Assembly: GCA_905478325.1 (NCBI GenBank) | Contig: CAJQIB010000004.1 | Coordinates: 62,001-126,000, forward strand | Length of the DNA: 64,000 nucleotides | Source: an uncultured Flavobacteriales bacterium | GTDB taxonomy: Bacteria > Bacteroidota > Bacteroidia > Flavobacteriales_D > Sanyastnellaceae | Direction of reading: 5' to 3' | Shown here: positions 33,167 to 41,953 of the stretch, piece by piece | How positions within the stretch are numbered: the first letter of the stretch is position 1 | Layout of the letters: every line of letters starts with the position of its first letter | Notes under the pieces: model-generated | Seen by the model: only the letters and a program-made list of their open reading frames with translations | Told to the model about the DNA's origin: nothing | Databases searched by the model: none | Translations under genes and position numbers: made by a program

Positions 33167-35584
33167 ATGAAGCGCATTTTTTCGGTTTTTACGATTTTTG
33201 CTGTCGTGGCCTTTTCGACGGAAATGTTTGCCCAATCCATAGGGGTGATTCGAGGAAAGGTGACCGATGCGGTGACCAACGATCCCGTTCCCTTTGCCAA
33301 TGTGGTATTGCAGGGTGAAATCAAAGGGACAACGACTGATTTCGATGGTATTTTTGAATTGGCACAGGTTCCTACAGGGCTTCGTAATGTGCAATTTAGT
33401 TTTGTAGGCTACGATGCCATAACCATTTTTGAAGTCGAGGTCACGCCATCGAGACCAGCCGTCATCAGTGTGGTTATGAAGCCGTCGACTGTCGCAATCG
33501 CTGAAGCCGAAGTGCAGGGTTCGCGACGCGCTACGCAAGCCGAAGCACCTCTGAGCGTTCGGAGTTTGGGTTCCAATGAAATCAAGCGAAACCCAGGAGG
33601 AGGTCGGGACATTAGCCGGGCGATTCGCACGTTGCCGGGGGTGGCTGCCATCCCTAGTTTTCGAAACGACATTGTCGTTCGAGGAGGGGCTCCCAATGAA
33701 AATCGGTTTTACATCGATGGCATCGAAATCCCCAACATCAACCACTTCGCGACACAGGGAGCGAGCGGCGGTCCGGTAGGCATGATCAATGTTGACTTGG
33801 TTGAGAACATCGATTTCTATGCCGGAGCTTTTCCCGCAGCCCGTGGAAATGCCCTGAGTTCCGTGATGGAGTTCAGCTTCAAAGAAGCGCGAACCGATGA
33901 ATGGACGGCCAACATGGTCGTGGGTACGAGCGACCTGGGATTGACCCTCGAAGGCCCAACAGGTGAAAAGTCATCGCTCATCATGAGCATGCGCAGAAGT
34001 TATTTGCAGCTGCTTTTCGAGGCCATCGGACTGCCGTTTTTGCCGATCTACAATGACTACCAGTTCAAGTGGACGGCGCGTCCTGATGACCGCAACGCCA
34101 TCACTGTCATTGGTTTGGGGGCGTTGGATAATTTCGAACTGAACTTGGGCATTGCTCAGGACTCCGCCCAAGACAATTATCTTGACCAAGTGGCCATTTT
34201 GGGAGCGTTGGACATCCAACGGCAATGGAACTACACGCAGGGCGTGAAGTGGGATCGGTATCAAGACAACGGAAAATGGACATTCGTCGCGAGTCGGAAC
34301 ATGCTCAACAACCGCGCCTTCAAACACTTGGACAATGACGAAGAGAACCGCTTGATTCGGGATTACCTCTCTCAGGAGATTGAGAACAAGTTCCGGGCAG
34401 AGCGGAAATTATTTCTGAAAGAAGGAATGGAGGCGACCTATGGTGTGTTGTACGAGTATGCTAAATACAACAATAGCACTTCAGAAAAGCGACTGAATCC
34501 AGCCACGGGTGCACTGGAGTCGGTTGACTTCCAATCGGATTTTAAGGCACACAAATACGGCGCATTTGTTCAAGCCAATCGGCGATTGATGCAGGAGCGA
34601 TTGACATTGTCAGCTGGGATGCGTATCGATGGCTCGACGGCTGCGTCGGGGCTGGTGAATCCTTTGAAACAGTGGTCTCCTCGGGTGTCTGCGAGTTTCG
34701 CCTTTGCTCCGGGCTGGACCTTCAATGCCAATGCGGGCATGTATTCTCAACTTCCCGCCTACACCATCCTAGGGTATGCAGTGGGTGATGCGCGCGTCAA
34801 TGCGACGGACTCCACGTCGTATCTCAACAACAGGCAATTGGTTGCAGGTTTGAAGTGGGACGGCAGTGAAAAGAACTTCGTGGTCTCTGTGGAAGGCTTT
34901 TTCAAGGGCTATCAAAACTCTCCGATCAGTTCATTGCAAGGGGTGGCCTTGGCCAATTTGGGAGCGGACTTTGGGGTGGTGGGCAATGAAGCCGTAACCT
35001 TTGATGGATTGGGGCGGTCATATGGGGCGGAACTCCTGCTTCAACAACGTCTTTACAAAGGCTTTTACGGGCTGTTGGCCTACACCTTTGTACGGAGTGA
35101 ATTTGAAGATAGCTCAGGTGAATTTGTTCCGAGCAGCTGGGACAACCGCCATATCCTAAGCATGACGGGAGGGAAGAAATTCGAGAATGGATGGGAAATT
35201 GGGACGCGCTTGCTTTTCAGTGGAGGATTGCCTTACACACCAACGGATGCAGGTTCTTACAGCATTGAAAGTTGGGATTTTTACGGTCGGCCTTTGTTGG
35301 ATTACAGCTTACTGAATTCAGAACGCAACGGGGCATTCCACCAACTGGACATTCGCATTGACAAGAAGTGGTTTTTTGAGCGGTGGTCGCTCGATGTATT
35401 CATGGAAGTACAGAATGCTACTGGTGCGGCCGTTCCGCAACCCAACTTCAGTGATGTGGCACGAAACCCATTGACAGGTGCGCCTGTCCCATCGCAGACC
35501 CAGCCGGGGTTCTATGACCAACGACAAATTGACCCGAGTAATGGAGCGGTTTTACCTGCTTTGGGAATCATCATCGAACTTTGA
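33167..35584 (+). CDS. TonB-dependent outer-membrane receptor with carboxypeptidase-like regulatory domain
   Basis: An 805-residue transporter. A signal peptide (to about 24, ending EMFAQ) precedes a CarboxypepD_reg-like beta domain (GKVTDAVTNDPVPFANVVLQG, about 28-105). The plug domain runs RNPGGGRDISRAIRTLPGV, NDIVVRGGAPNENRFYIDGIEI, and the barrel follows to the end. Without a SusD gene beside it, it is unlikely to be a SusC-type glycan importer; siderophore, vitamin or peptide uptake are all possible. The small membrane-protein gene at 35588 begins 3 bp after its stop. Confidence 0.92.
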   Translation: MKRIFSVFTIFAVVAFSTEMFAQSIGVIRGKVTDAVTNDPVPFANVVLQGEIKGTTTDFDGIFELAQVPTGLRNVQFSFVGYDAITIFEVEVTPSRPAVISVVMKPSTVAIAEAEVQGSRRATQAEAPLSVRSLGSNEIKRNPGGGRDISRAIRTLPGVAAIPSFRNDIVVRGGAPNENRFYIDGIEIPNINHFATQGASGGPVGMINVDLVENIDFYAGAFPAARGNALSSVMEFSFKEARTDEWTANMVVGTSDLGLTLEGPTGEKSSLIMSMRRSYLQLLFEAIGLPFLPIYNDYQFKWTARPDDRNAITVIGLGALDNFELNLGIAQDSAQDNYLDQVAILGALDIQRQWNYTQGVKWDRYQDNGKWTFVASRNMLNNRAFKHLDNDEENRLIRDYLSQEIENKFRAERKLFLKEGMEATYGVLYEYAKYNNSTSEKRLNPATGALESVDFQSDFKAHKYGAFVQANRRLMQERLTLSAGMRIDGSTAASGLVNPLKQWSPRVSASFAFAPGWTFNANAGMYSQLPAYTILGYAVGDARVNATDSTSYLNNRQLVAGLKWDGSEKNFVVSVEGFFKGYQNSPISSLQGVALANLGADFGVVGNEAVTFDGLGRSYGAELLLQQRLYKGFYGLLAYTFVRSEFEDSSGEFVPSSWDNRHILSMTGGKKFENGWEIGTRLLFSGGLPYTPTDAGSYSIESWDFYGRPLLDYSLLNSERNGAFHQLDIRIDKKWFFERWSLDVFMEVQNATGAAVPQPNFSDVARNPLTGAPVPSQTQPGFYDQRQIDPSNGAVLPALGIIIEL

Positions 35585-35587
35585 TGC

Positions 35588-36040
35588 ATGCAACCAAAGC
35601 TTTGGGATGAAGGAATGAGTTGGTCCTGTTTGCCTCATGCCGTGAGTTCTCTCATTTGCACTGGGGCAGCTATTATCAATGAATGGTGGATTTGTGGTGT
35701 TGTTGGAACACTGTCCTCGGTGCTCTTTTTCACGGCTCGCACGGGGCTGCAGTGGCAACGCGAGTCTCGCAGTTTTCGGTCTTCTACGGGTTGGATGATT
35801 GCAGGTGCCTGGATCGGTTGGGGAAGATGGCGCATACTTCCGAATGATGCCCAACTGTCACTCGATCATACCAAAGAAACGTTGATGAACCGGCGCGGGG
35901 CATATGATGTTGGAATCGAATCGTGGGAATTGATGTGGCATCAAAAGAATGGAGTTGTCCGTGTGTTGCATGACTTCACAGACCGCGAAATGGCGCAAGA
36001 TGTGCTCCAGGAAGTCACGAATTTGGATTCGCCGATTTAA
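35588..36040 (+). CDS. Small membrane protein of unknown function
   Basis: A 150-residue protein with two hydrophobic stretches (about 14-28 and 32-48), then a Trp-rich region (STGWMIAGAWIGWGRWRIL) and a soluble C-terminal part. I recognise no family. It starts 3 bp after the TonB-receptor stop, so it is likely cotranscribed and might act with the receptor, but nothing in its sequence demonstrates this. Start codon ATG at 35588 is the first in frame. Confidence 0.65.
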   Translation: MQPKLWDEGMSWSCLPHAVSSLICTGAAIINEWWICGVVGTLSSVLFFTARTGLQWQRESRSFRSSTGWMIAGAWIGWGRWRILPNDAQLSLDHTKETLMNRRGAYDVGIESWELMWHQKNGVVRVLHDFTDREMAQDVLQEVTNLDSPI

Positions 36041-36064
36041 GCGGAATCGGTTATCTTCGAAGGC

Positions 36065-36424
36065 ATGCGCATTGACAAATTCCTATGGGCCATACGGGTG
36101 TTCAAAACACGATCTCTTGCTAGCGCTCATTGCCGTGAGGGCAAGGTTTTTATAGGCGAGAAAGTGGTGAAGCCAGCTCACGTTTTATCCGGGGAGGAAA
36201 AAATCCGGGTTCGAAAGGGTGCGGTTCAATTTGAGTGGAAGGTGCTTTCGTTTCCAAAAAGCCGTGTCGGTGCAGCACTTGTCGAAACCTATGCCCGGGA
36301 TGTTACAGCGCCTGAAGAAGTGAAGAAGTGGGAAGATATCCGAGCCGCTCAGCGTGACTTGGGGCGTCCAGTTGGTCGGCCAACAAAGCGTGATCGCAGA
36401 GATTGGGAAAAGCATTTTGAATGA
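36065..36424 (+). CDS. hslR: S4-domain RNA-binding protein (HslR/Hsp15-like)
   Basis: A 119-residue protein with an S4 domain at the very N-terminus (MRIDKFLWAIRVFKTRSLAS, VFIGEKVVKPAHVLSGEEKI), followed by a basic tail (RPTKRDRRDWEKHF). The E. coli homologue binds stalled 50S subunits carrying peptidyl-tRNA. A TATCTTCG box (36052-36059) lies only 5 nt before the ATG, so the transcript may have almost no leader. It shares an ATGA overlap with the GNAT gene. Confidence 0.9.
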   Translation: MRIDKFLWAIRVFKTRSLASAHCREGKVFIGEKVVKPAHVLSGEEKIRVRKGAVQFEWKVLSFPKSRVGAALVETYARDVTAPEEVKKWEDIRAAQRDLGRPVGRPTKRDRRDWEKHFE

Positions 36425-36888
36425 AAAAGGACTTTGTAATCCGGAACATCACGGCGTCGGAGACGCGTCCTGTTCGGCATGAGGTTTTATGGCCGCATCT
36501 GCCGAGTGCCGCGTCTTGTGTGATTGACATCGATGATCAAGTAGGGGCGCACCATGTCGGTGCTTTTGACTCGAATGGAAAATTAGTGGGTGTTTGTTCG
36601 TTGTTTCAGCAACGTTCAGAGCGCTTTCCTCACGCCATATCGAACGATGCTGCGGTGTATCGATTGCGTGTGATGGGGACCGTTGAAGAAGTTCGAGGTC
36701 ATGGTGCAGCAGCAGCGATAATCGACTACGTTTGTCTTTGGTGCAGCCGTCAAAGCATAGTGTATGTGTGGTGTGATGCTCGCGAGGTTGCATTCGGTTT
36801 TTATGAGCGAATGGGATTTGAATTTGTGTCCGATAAATTTGAAATCGAGCACATCGGCCTCCATCGAATGATGGCTCGGTCACTTTAA
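36421..36888 (+). CDS. GNAT-family N-acetyltransferase
   Basis: A 155-residue acetyl-CoA-dependent transferase. The GNAT core is visible: YRLRVMGTVEEVRGHGAAAAIIDYVC (motif A with an R/QxxGxG-like pyrophosphate loop) and the late FYERMGFEFV segment. The N-terminal VRHEVLWPHLP resembles YjbC/ElaA-like members. The substrate is unknown. It overlaps hslR by ATGA and is followed 23 bp later by the aminotransferase. Confidence 0.87.
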   Translation: MKKDFVIRNITASETRPVRHEVLWPHLPSAASCVIDIDDQVGAHHVGAFDSNGKLVGVCSLFQQRSERFPHAISNDAAVYRLRVMGTVEEVRGHGAAAAIIDYVCLWCSRQSIVYVWCDAREVAFGFYERMGFEFVSDKFEIEHIGLHRMMARSL

Positions 36889-36911
36889 TTTTAGGGCTTC
36901 ATTTTCTAGTC

Positions 36912-38117
36912 ATGCCGATACTATCCAACAAAGGGCTTCGAATGCCCGACAGCCCTATTCGGAAGCTGACTCCTTTTGCCAATGCTGCAAAAGAGCGGGG
37001 GGTGCATGTGATTCATTTGAACATTGGACAACCGGATATAGAAACACCGGATATAGCCATGCAGGCCATTCGAGACATCGACCGAAAGGTTTTAGAATAC
37101 AGCCCCAGCGAGGGATATTCCTCATATCGAAAAGGCCTCTCTCAGTATTACCATGGTGTTGGAGTCGATGTGACGTCAGAAGATATCCTGGTGACAACGG
37201 GAGGGTCAGAAGCGTTGATGTTCGCCTTCCTCGCCTGTTTAAATCCGGGGGATGAGATTATCATTCCTCAACCTTTTTATGCCAATTACAATGCGTTCGC
37301 TGAAATAGCGGGTGTCCATATTGTTCACGTAACAGCTTCGATTGAAAATGGTTTTGCCCTGCCTCCGATGGAGGATTTTGAGGCCATGGTCAATGAGCGA
37401 ACCAAGGCCATTTTAATCTGCAACCCGGGCAACCCGACCGGAACGAATTACGCAGATTCAGATTTGGAGGGGTTGGCGAAACTGGTCAAGAAGAATGATT
37501 TGTTCTTGTTCGCTGATGAGGTGTATCGTGAGTTTACCTACGGCGGGGAATTGCCGCGTAGCATCATGAGCATACGAGGGATCGAGGAGCATGCCGTTAT
37601 GATCGATAGTGTTTCCAAACGATACAGCATGTGTGGAGCGCGAGTGGGCTGTTTGGTCACGAGGAATTCAGAGGTAAAAAGCGCTGCAATGAAATTTGCA
37701 ATGGCTCGACTGAGCCCGCCCACCGTGGCGCAGATTGCCGCGGAGGCCGCTCTTCAAACACCGGATTCGTATTTCGATGCGGTCCGTTCGGAATACATGA
37801 AACGTCGGGACGAGTTGGTGAACGGATTGAATCAGATTGAAGGAGTGGAGTGTCCGATGCCTGGTGGTGCTTTTTATGCCGTTGCAAAATTGCCCATTGA
37901 CGATGCTGATTTGTTTTGTCAATGGATGCTGGATTCCTTTGTTTGGGAAGGGTGTACTGTAATGATGGCGCCCAACACTGGATTCTATGCGACGCCTGAG
38001 TTGGGGAGGCAAGAAGTCCGCATGGCGTATGTATTGAAACTGGAAGAAATTCAAAAAGCCGTTCAATGTTTGCGTCACGGACTGGAGGCATACGCCGCTC
38101 GTGCAGACCATTCTTGA
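36912..38117 (+). CDS. Pyridoxal-phosphate aminotransferase, class I (aspartate aminotransferase-like)
   Basis: A 401-residue fold type I aminotransferase. Features are LNIGQPDIETPD, YSPSEGYSSYRKGLSQYY, TTGGSEALMFAFLA (phosphate loop), CNPGNPTGTNY, FADEVYREF with the PLP-binding Asp/Tyr, and the Schiff-base Lys in DSVSKRYSMCGARVG, then RRDELVNGL and a C-terminal Arg region (EVRMAYVL). Aspartate is the usual substrate for this subgroup, but alanine or a broader range cannot be excluded. Confidence 0.92.
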   Translation: MPILSNKGLRMPDSPIRKLTPFANAAKERGVHVIHLNIGQPDIETPDIAMQAIRDIDRKVLEYSPSEGYSSYRKGLSQYYHGVGVDVTSEDILVTTGGSEALMFAFLACLNPGDEIIIPQPFYANYNAFAEIAGVHIVHVTASIENGFALPPMEDFEAMVNERTKAILICNPGNPTGTNYADSDLEGLAKLVKKNDLFLFADEVYREFTYGGELPRSIMSIRGIEEHAVMIDSVSKRYSMCGARVGCLVTRNSEVKSAAMKFAMARLSPPTVAQIAAEAALQTPDSYFDAVRSEYMKRRDELVNGLNQIEGVECPMPGGAFYAVAKLPIDDADLFCQWMLDSFVWEGCTVMMAPNTGFYATPELGRQEVRMAYVLKLEEIQKAVQCLRHGLEAYAARADHS

Positions 38118-38265
38118 TTGGCCTGAAGTTCACGTGAAACGCAGAGGGCTATTTTGCTTTGGGGAGGTGAGAATGTGAAGCGGCCTGCATTGGGTTGGCT
38201 GGGGCAATGTGCATTCCACAATGTCTCATGTGTATCTTGCTACATTATTCGATAATCACCACCAA

Positions 38266-41200
38266 ATGAATCGCCTTTACTCGCTGCTCCCATGGAGTCT
38301 TTTTTTCGTTTTTGCAGGATGTTTGTCCCTGCAAGGAAATGCTCAAACAGCCGATACCACGTGGGTCCAGACGTTTACCTGGGAAGAGCAAAACAACCCG
38401 GCGACCAACTATGAAAGTCCTGGACGTCGATGGTTCGATTTTCCATCGTCCACAAATGACACGGCGTATCAAAAGGTATTGATGTACCATACGTTGAAGT
38501 GTTTTGAGGATGGCACTGCAGGAGGTTTGGGCTATGCTTGTGGAGAATGGGATTATCTCACGTACAATTATTTATTTGATCACACAGGAACATTAGACAG
38601 CAACCTCTTAACTCATCCCCATTGGCTTGTTGACGATGTGAACTTTGTGGCGGATACGCTGATTTATGTGCCTGAAAGTGAGACGGTCTCCGATACCATT
38701 CGCACCCTGTATGAGCTGATTCAATTGGGTGATGTTGAAGCCACGGAGGAAGCTTCCAATACAAGTTTGGTGTGGTCTGACGCCATGAGCTCGGCCAATT
38801 TTGTGCCGCAAACGGCGCGTTATCAGTGGTTGTGGACAGCATCTGAACTTGGCGTTATGGGGTGGGTTGATTCCACATCTGCGGGTTTTGAACTTCCTTG
38901 GATCGAGGAGTTGTCTGAGCAACGGGATGGCGCACAGTGGAAGGCGTATTGGACCACTCAGGATTCCTTGGCTGGTTTTTGGAATGGTTCTGCTGCGGCT
39001 TCGTCTGGAGTGTCTGATTTGAATAACGCGGGTCGCTTTGTTTGGAATGAACCCTTGATTTGGGATGGTGAAGCGCATTTGATTATTGAACTTCAACTGC
39101 AGGAGGCGATTTGGAATGACCCGGCTTCGGTCGTCATTCCATCTGTGGATGCGCCAGAGCAAACGTGGCGAGCAACCTCTGCAGGTCATTTTATTCGGTT
39201 CGACGGCAATGACCGCTTCGAAGTGGTTGCTTCAGAATTGGATGGTATCGGAGCAGAAGTCACCGTTGAATTTTGGCAGCGAGGAAACGAAATTTTTCAG
39301 CCAGAAAACAACTCCATTTGCGAGGGGTTCAATGCTTTGAACCAGCGAGAGCTCAATATTCACCTTCCCTGGTCCAATGGACGCGTATACTGGGACGCCG
39401 GATACGATGGTGGGTACGATAGAATTGACCAAGCAGCAGCTGCTGAACAGTATAAAGGCGTTTGGAACCACTGGGCTTTTGTCAAGAATGCAACGGAAGG
39501 AGTGATGTCGATTTATTTGAATGGATTGCTGTGGCACACAGGACAGGACCTGGACAATGCGTTTGGAGAAATGGTTCGTTTTCACATCGGATGCAATGGC
39601 AATGGTGGCAATGATTATCGGGGCGACGTCGATGAGTTTAGGATCTGGGCGTCAGCATTGAACGCTGCAACCATTGCAGAATGGATGGATCAGACACCTG
39701 GTGAGGAGCATCCGCAATTCGATCAGCTCAAGGCGCATTTTGATTGGGAAACGGAAGGAGGGTATCAAATTGATGGCGTTGGAGCCTCAGGCTTTTTTCA
39801 TGGCAACGCTGGAAGGATAGCGCATGGAGGTTCTGATGCCTTTATGCGTCAAGGTGCAATGCCCGATGCGGCCCGTCCCGTCATGACGTGGTTGAGCGGG
39901 ACACCCGTTTCGTATGAATCCATTGTGGTCGACCGAACAGTCCCCGTTCCTCCGCTCAGTGTATCTGAATGGGCCGTGTTTGGCAATGACGTCAACTGGA
40001 CTGCGTTGGAGTACGCTTGGCCGCACGATGCTGTTATGGAAACCCGCATGTCAACCGGAGAGCTGTTGGCGACTTACCCCGTTCAAGGGGCGTCGGTCAT
40101 TCTTGTCAACGACACGCTGGAGTATTTTTCTCCGTCATTTGAAGTCATTGATCGTTATGAATTGGCACGTTATATCACACCGTACGGAATCGGACTCACT
40201 TTGGGCGATGAAGGCTGGACATGGGTGTTTGACGTAACCGACTTTGTGGGCATGCTGCGTGATAGTGTGGAGCTGCAAGCTGGAAATTGGCAAGAGCTTT
40301 TGGACCTTCGATTTGCCTTTATTGAAGGGACTCCTGCTCGCGATGTGAAGCGGATTGAAGCGTTTTGGAAGGGGCAGTACAATTTGAGCAGTTTTGATGA
40401 AAACGTCACGGATCATGTCTTTACTCCTGTTTCTGGGGAAGCCATGTTCAAACTCAAAACCCGTGCAAGTGGGCATGGTTTTGGATCGGGCAACAACTGT
40501 GGTGAGTTTTGCTATAACGCCCATTCCGTTCAAGTAAACGGAGAGACTCAGTGGACCTGGGAAGTCATGAGGGAATGTGCAGACAATCCCTTGTACCCTC
40601 AGGGAGGGACTTGGATTTATGACCGTGCGGCCTGGTGTCCGGGCGCTCCCGTGGATACCAAAGAGTTTGAATTGACCTCTGTTGTGACTGCGGGTGAGCC
40701 TTTCGCTGTGGATTATGACATTACATATGATCCCGATGGCAACTATCGCTTTGAAGGCCAAGTCGTTGCTTACGGCGAGGCCAATATGGAACATGACGTC
40801 GAAATCTCGGAAGTTTTGGCTCCTTCAGATAACAAGTTACAGTCCCGATTCAATCCAATTTGCGAGTCGCCACAAGTCATCATTCGCAACAACGGCGCTG
40901 AACCATTGACGAGCTGTACATTCAATTATGGCATTCAAGGGGGAGAAGAAGCGACCTTCCAATGGACAGGTGAACTCGCGTTTTTAGAGTCGGCTGTGGT
41001 GGATTTGCCCTACATCGACCCGTCTCTTTCTGAAGGAGACAACGAAGAAGAGTTGATCTTTGAAGTGGCGGTCAATGCTCCCAATAATCAATTGGATCAA
41101 GAGCCTCGGAACAATGCTACGACCAGTCGATTTCATCGTGTTCCAACGTGGGCTTACCCCGATTTGGATGACAACCGCATCATTGTGTGGACCAAAACGA

Positions 41201-41781
41201 ATTTAGTCCCGAGTGAAACAACCATTGAGTTGACTGATGCCGCAGGCAACGTGGTGTGGGAACGTGGTTATGCAGAAGCCAATACAACCTTCCGAGATAC
41301 CCTGTCTCTGAATCAAGGCTGCTACCGATTGACCATTTATGATTCGGGAGATGATGGGCAAGGCTTTTGGGCCAACAATGATGGCAGCGGGTATACACGT
41401 GTCAAAAAAGTGGCGGGTGGAAATTTCATCAATTTTGAGCCGGACTTTGGCAAGTCCATTTCACAGGCTTTCTTCTTTCAAACGAATCTGGTTGGCGTGG
41501 AGGAGTTCGTTTCGAACCGTCAGTTCGGATTCCAGGTGTTTCCGAACCCCAGTGATGCACAATTCAATGTGCGTCTTGATGGATGGAATGAGGGGCAGTT
41601 GGCGAACTGGAGTTTGCGTGATCCCATGGGAAGATTGATTGATCAAGGAGCAAGAAGGCTGAATTCGGGTGAATTGCTCGCTCTGTCTTTCAAGGAATGT
41701 CCACAGGGGACCTACGCATTAACGGTCACCAATGAGATGGGACAACACACGACCCAGTGGATTCAAGTGAGTCGCAAGTGA
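38266..41781 (+). CDS. Giant secreted PNGase F-related protein with LamG domain and T9SS sorting signal
   Basis: A 1171-residue secreted protein. After the signal peptide (to about 27, ending GNAQ) comes an N-terminal PNGase F-like part (FTWEEQNN, RWFDFPS, CGEWDYLTYNYLFDH). A concanavalin/LamG-type domain covers about 308-477 (GAEVTVEFWQRG, WNHWAFVKN, VDEFRIWASAL). About 669-815 resembles the PNGase F C-terminal domain (ASGHGFGSGNNCGEFC, VNGETQWTWEVMRECADNP, YPQGGTWIYDRAAWCPG). A CARDB-like domain, a GDxGDDG module (CYRLTIYDSGDDGQGFW) and a type A T9SS domain (VFPNPSDAQF) end it. It may release N-glycans, but the catalytic Asp/Glu were not verified. The ATG at 38266 gives the signal peptide; 38209 is too early. 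Confidence 0.87.
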   Translation: MNRLYSLLPWSLFFVFAGCLSLQGNAQTADTTWVQTFTWEEQNNPATNYESPGRRWFDFPSSTNDTAYQKVLMYHTLKCFEDGTAGGLGYACGEWDYLTYNYLFDHTGTLDSNLLTHPHWLVDDVNFVADTLIYVPESETVSDTIRTLYELIQLGDVEATEEASNTSLVWSDAMSSANFVPQTARYQWLWTASELGVMGWVDSTSAGFELPWIEELSEQRDGAQWKAYWTTQDSLAGFWNGSAAASSGVSDLNNAGRFVWNEPLIWDGEAHLIIELQLQEAIWNDPASVVIPSVDAPEQTWRATSAGHFIRFDGNDRFEVVASELDGIGAEVTVEFWQRGNEIFQPENNSICEGFNALNQRELNIHLPWSNGRVYWDAGYDGGYDRIDQAAAAEQYKGVWNHWAFVKNATEGVMSIYLNGLLWHTGQDLDNAFGEMVRFHIGCNGNGGNDYRGDVDEFRIWASALNAATIAEWMDQTPGEEHPQFDQLKAHFDWETEGGYQIDGVGASGFFHGNAGRIAHGGSDAFMRQGAMPDAARPVMTWLSGTPVSYESIVVDRTVPVPPLSVSEWAVFGNDVNWTALEYAWPHDAVMETRMSTGELLATYPVQGASVILVNDTLEYFSPSFEVIDRYELARYITPYGIGLTLGDEGWTWVFDVTDFVGMLRDSVELQAGNWQELLDLRFAFIEGTPARDVKRIEAFWKGQYNLSSFDENVTDHVFTPVSGEAMFKLKTRASGHGFGSGNNCGEFCYNAHSVQVNGETQWTWEVMRECADNPLYPQGGTWIYDRAAWCPGAPVDTKEFELTSVVTAGEPFAVDYDITYDPDGNYRFEGQVVAYGEANMEHDVEISEVLAPSDNKLQSRFNPICESPQVIIRNNGAEPLTSCTFNYGIQGGEEATFQWTGELAFLESAVVDLPYIDPSLSEGDNEEELIFEVAVNAPNNQLDQEPRNNATTSRFHRVPTWAYPDLDDNRIIVWTKTNLVPSETTIELTDAAGNVVWERGYAEANTTFRDTLSLNQGCYRLTIYDSGDDGQGFWANNDGSGYTRVKKVAGGNFINFEPDFGKSISQAFFFQTNLVGVEEFVSNRQFGFQVFPNPSDAQFNVRLDGWNEGQLANWSLRDPMGRLIDQGARRLNSGELLALSFKECPQGTYALTVTNEMGQHTTQWIQVSRK

Positions 41782-41918
41782 TTCAATGCTCTGATTTCTT
41801 GACGTGAACCAGCTGTGTAGCTCTTTATTTTGATTTGTTTGACCTTTTTGTGTCAAAAAAACGGATTTTGTTGGTAATTTTTTAAATAATTCGGAGTGAC
41901 CCCCCTCAAATTTAGGGG

Positions 41919-41926
41919 TACCTTCG
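41919..41926 (+). promoter_or_regulatory. -7-like TACCTTCG box and GGGG palindrome upstream of glnN
   Basis: TACCTTCG lies 27 nt before the glnN ATG. Just upstream, ACCCC (from 41900) and GGGGT (41915-41919) form an inverted repeat across an A/T-rich centre overlapping the promoter, a candidate operator. No TTG at the expected -33 distance was found, so the call is tentative. Confidence 0.4.
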
Positions 41927-41953
41927 TGAAATTATTAGAAAAAACCGACTTTC

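Noticed and set aside
41838-41857. TTTGAC/GTCAAA hairpin after the PNGase F-related gene as a terminator
   Set aside because: On the plus strand it is followed by A, not T; the stem is only 6 bp.
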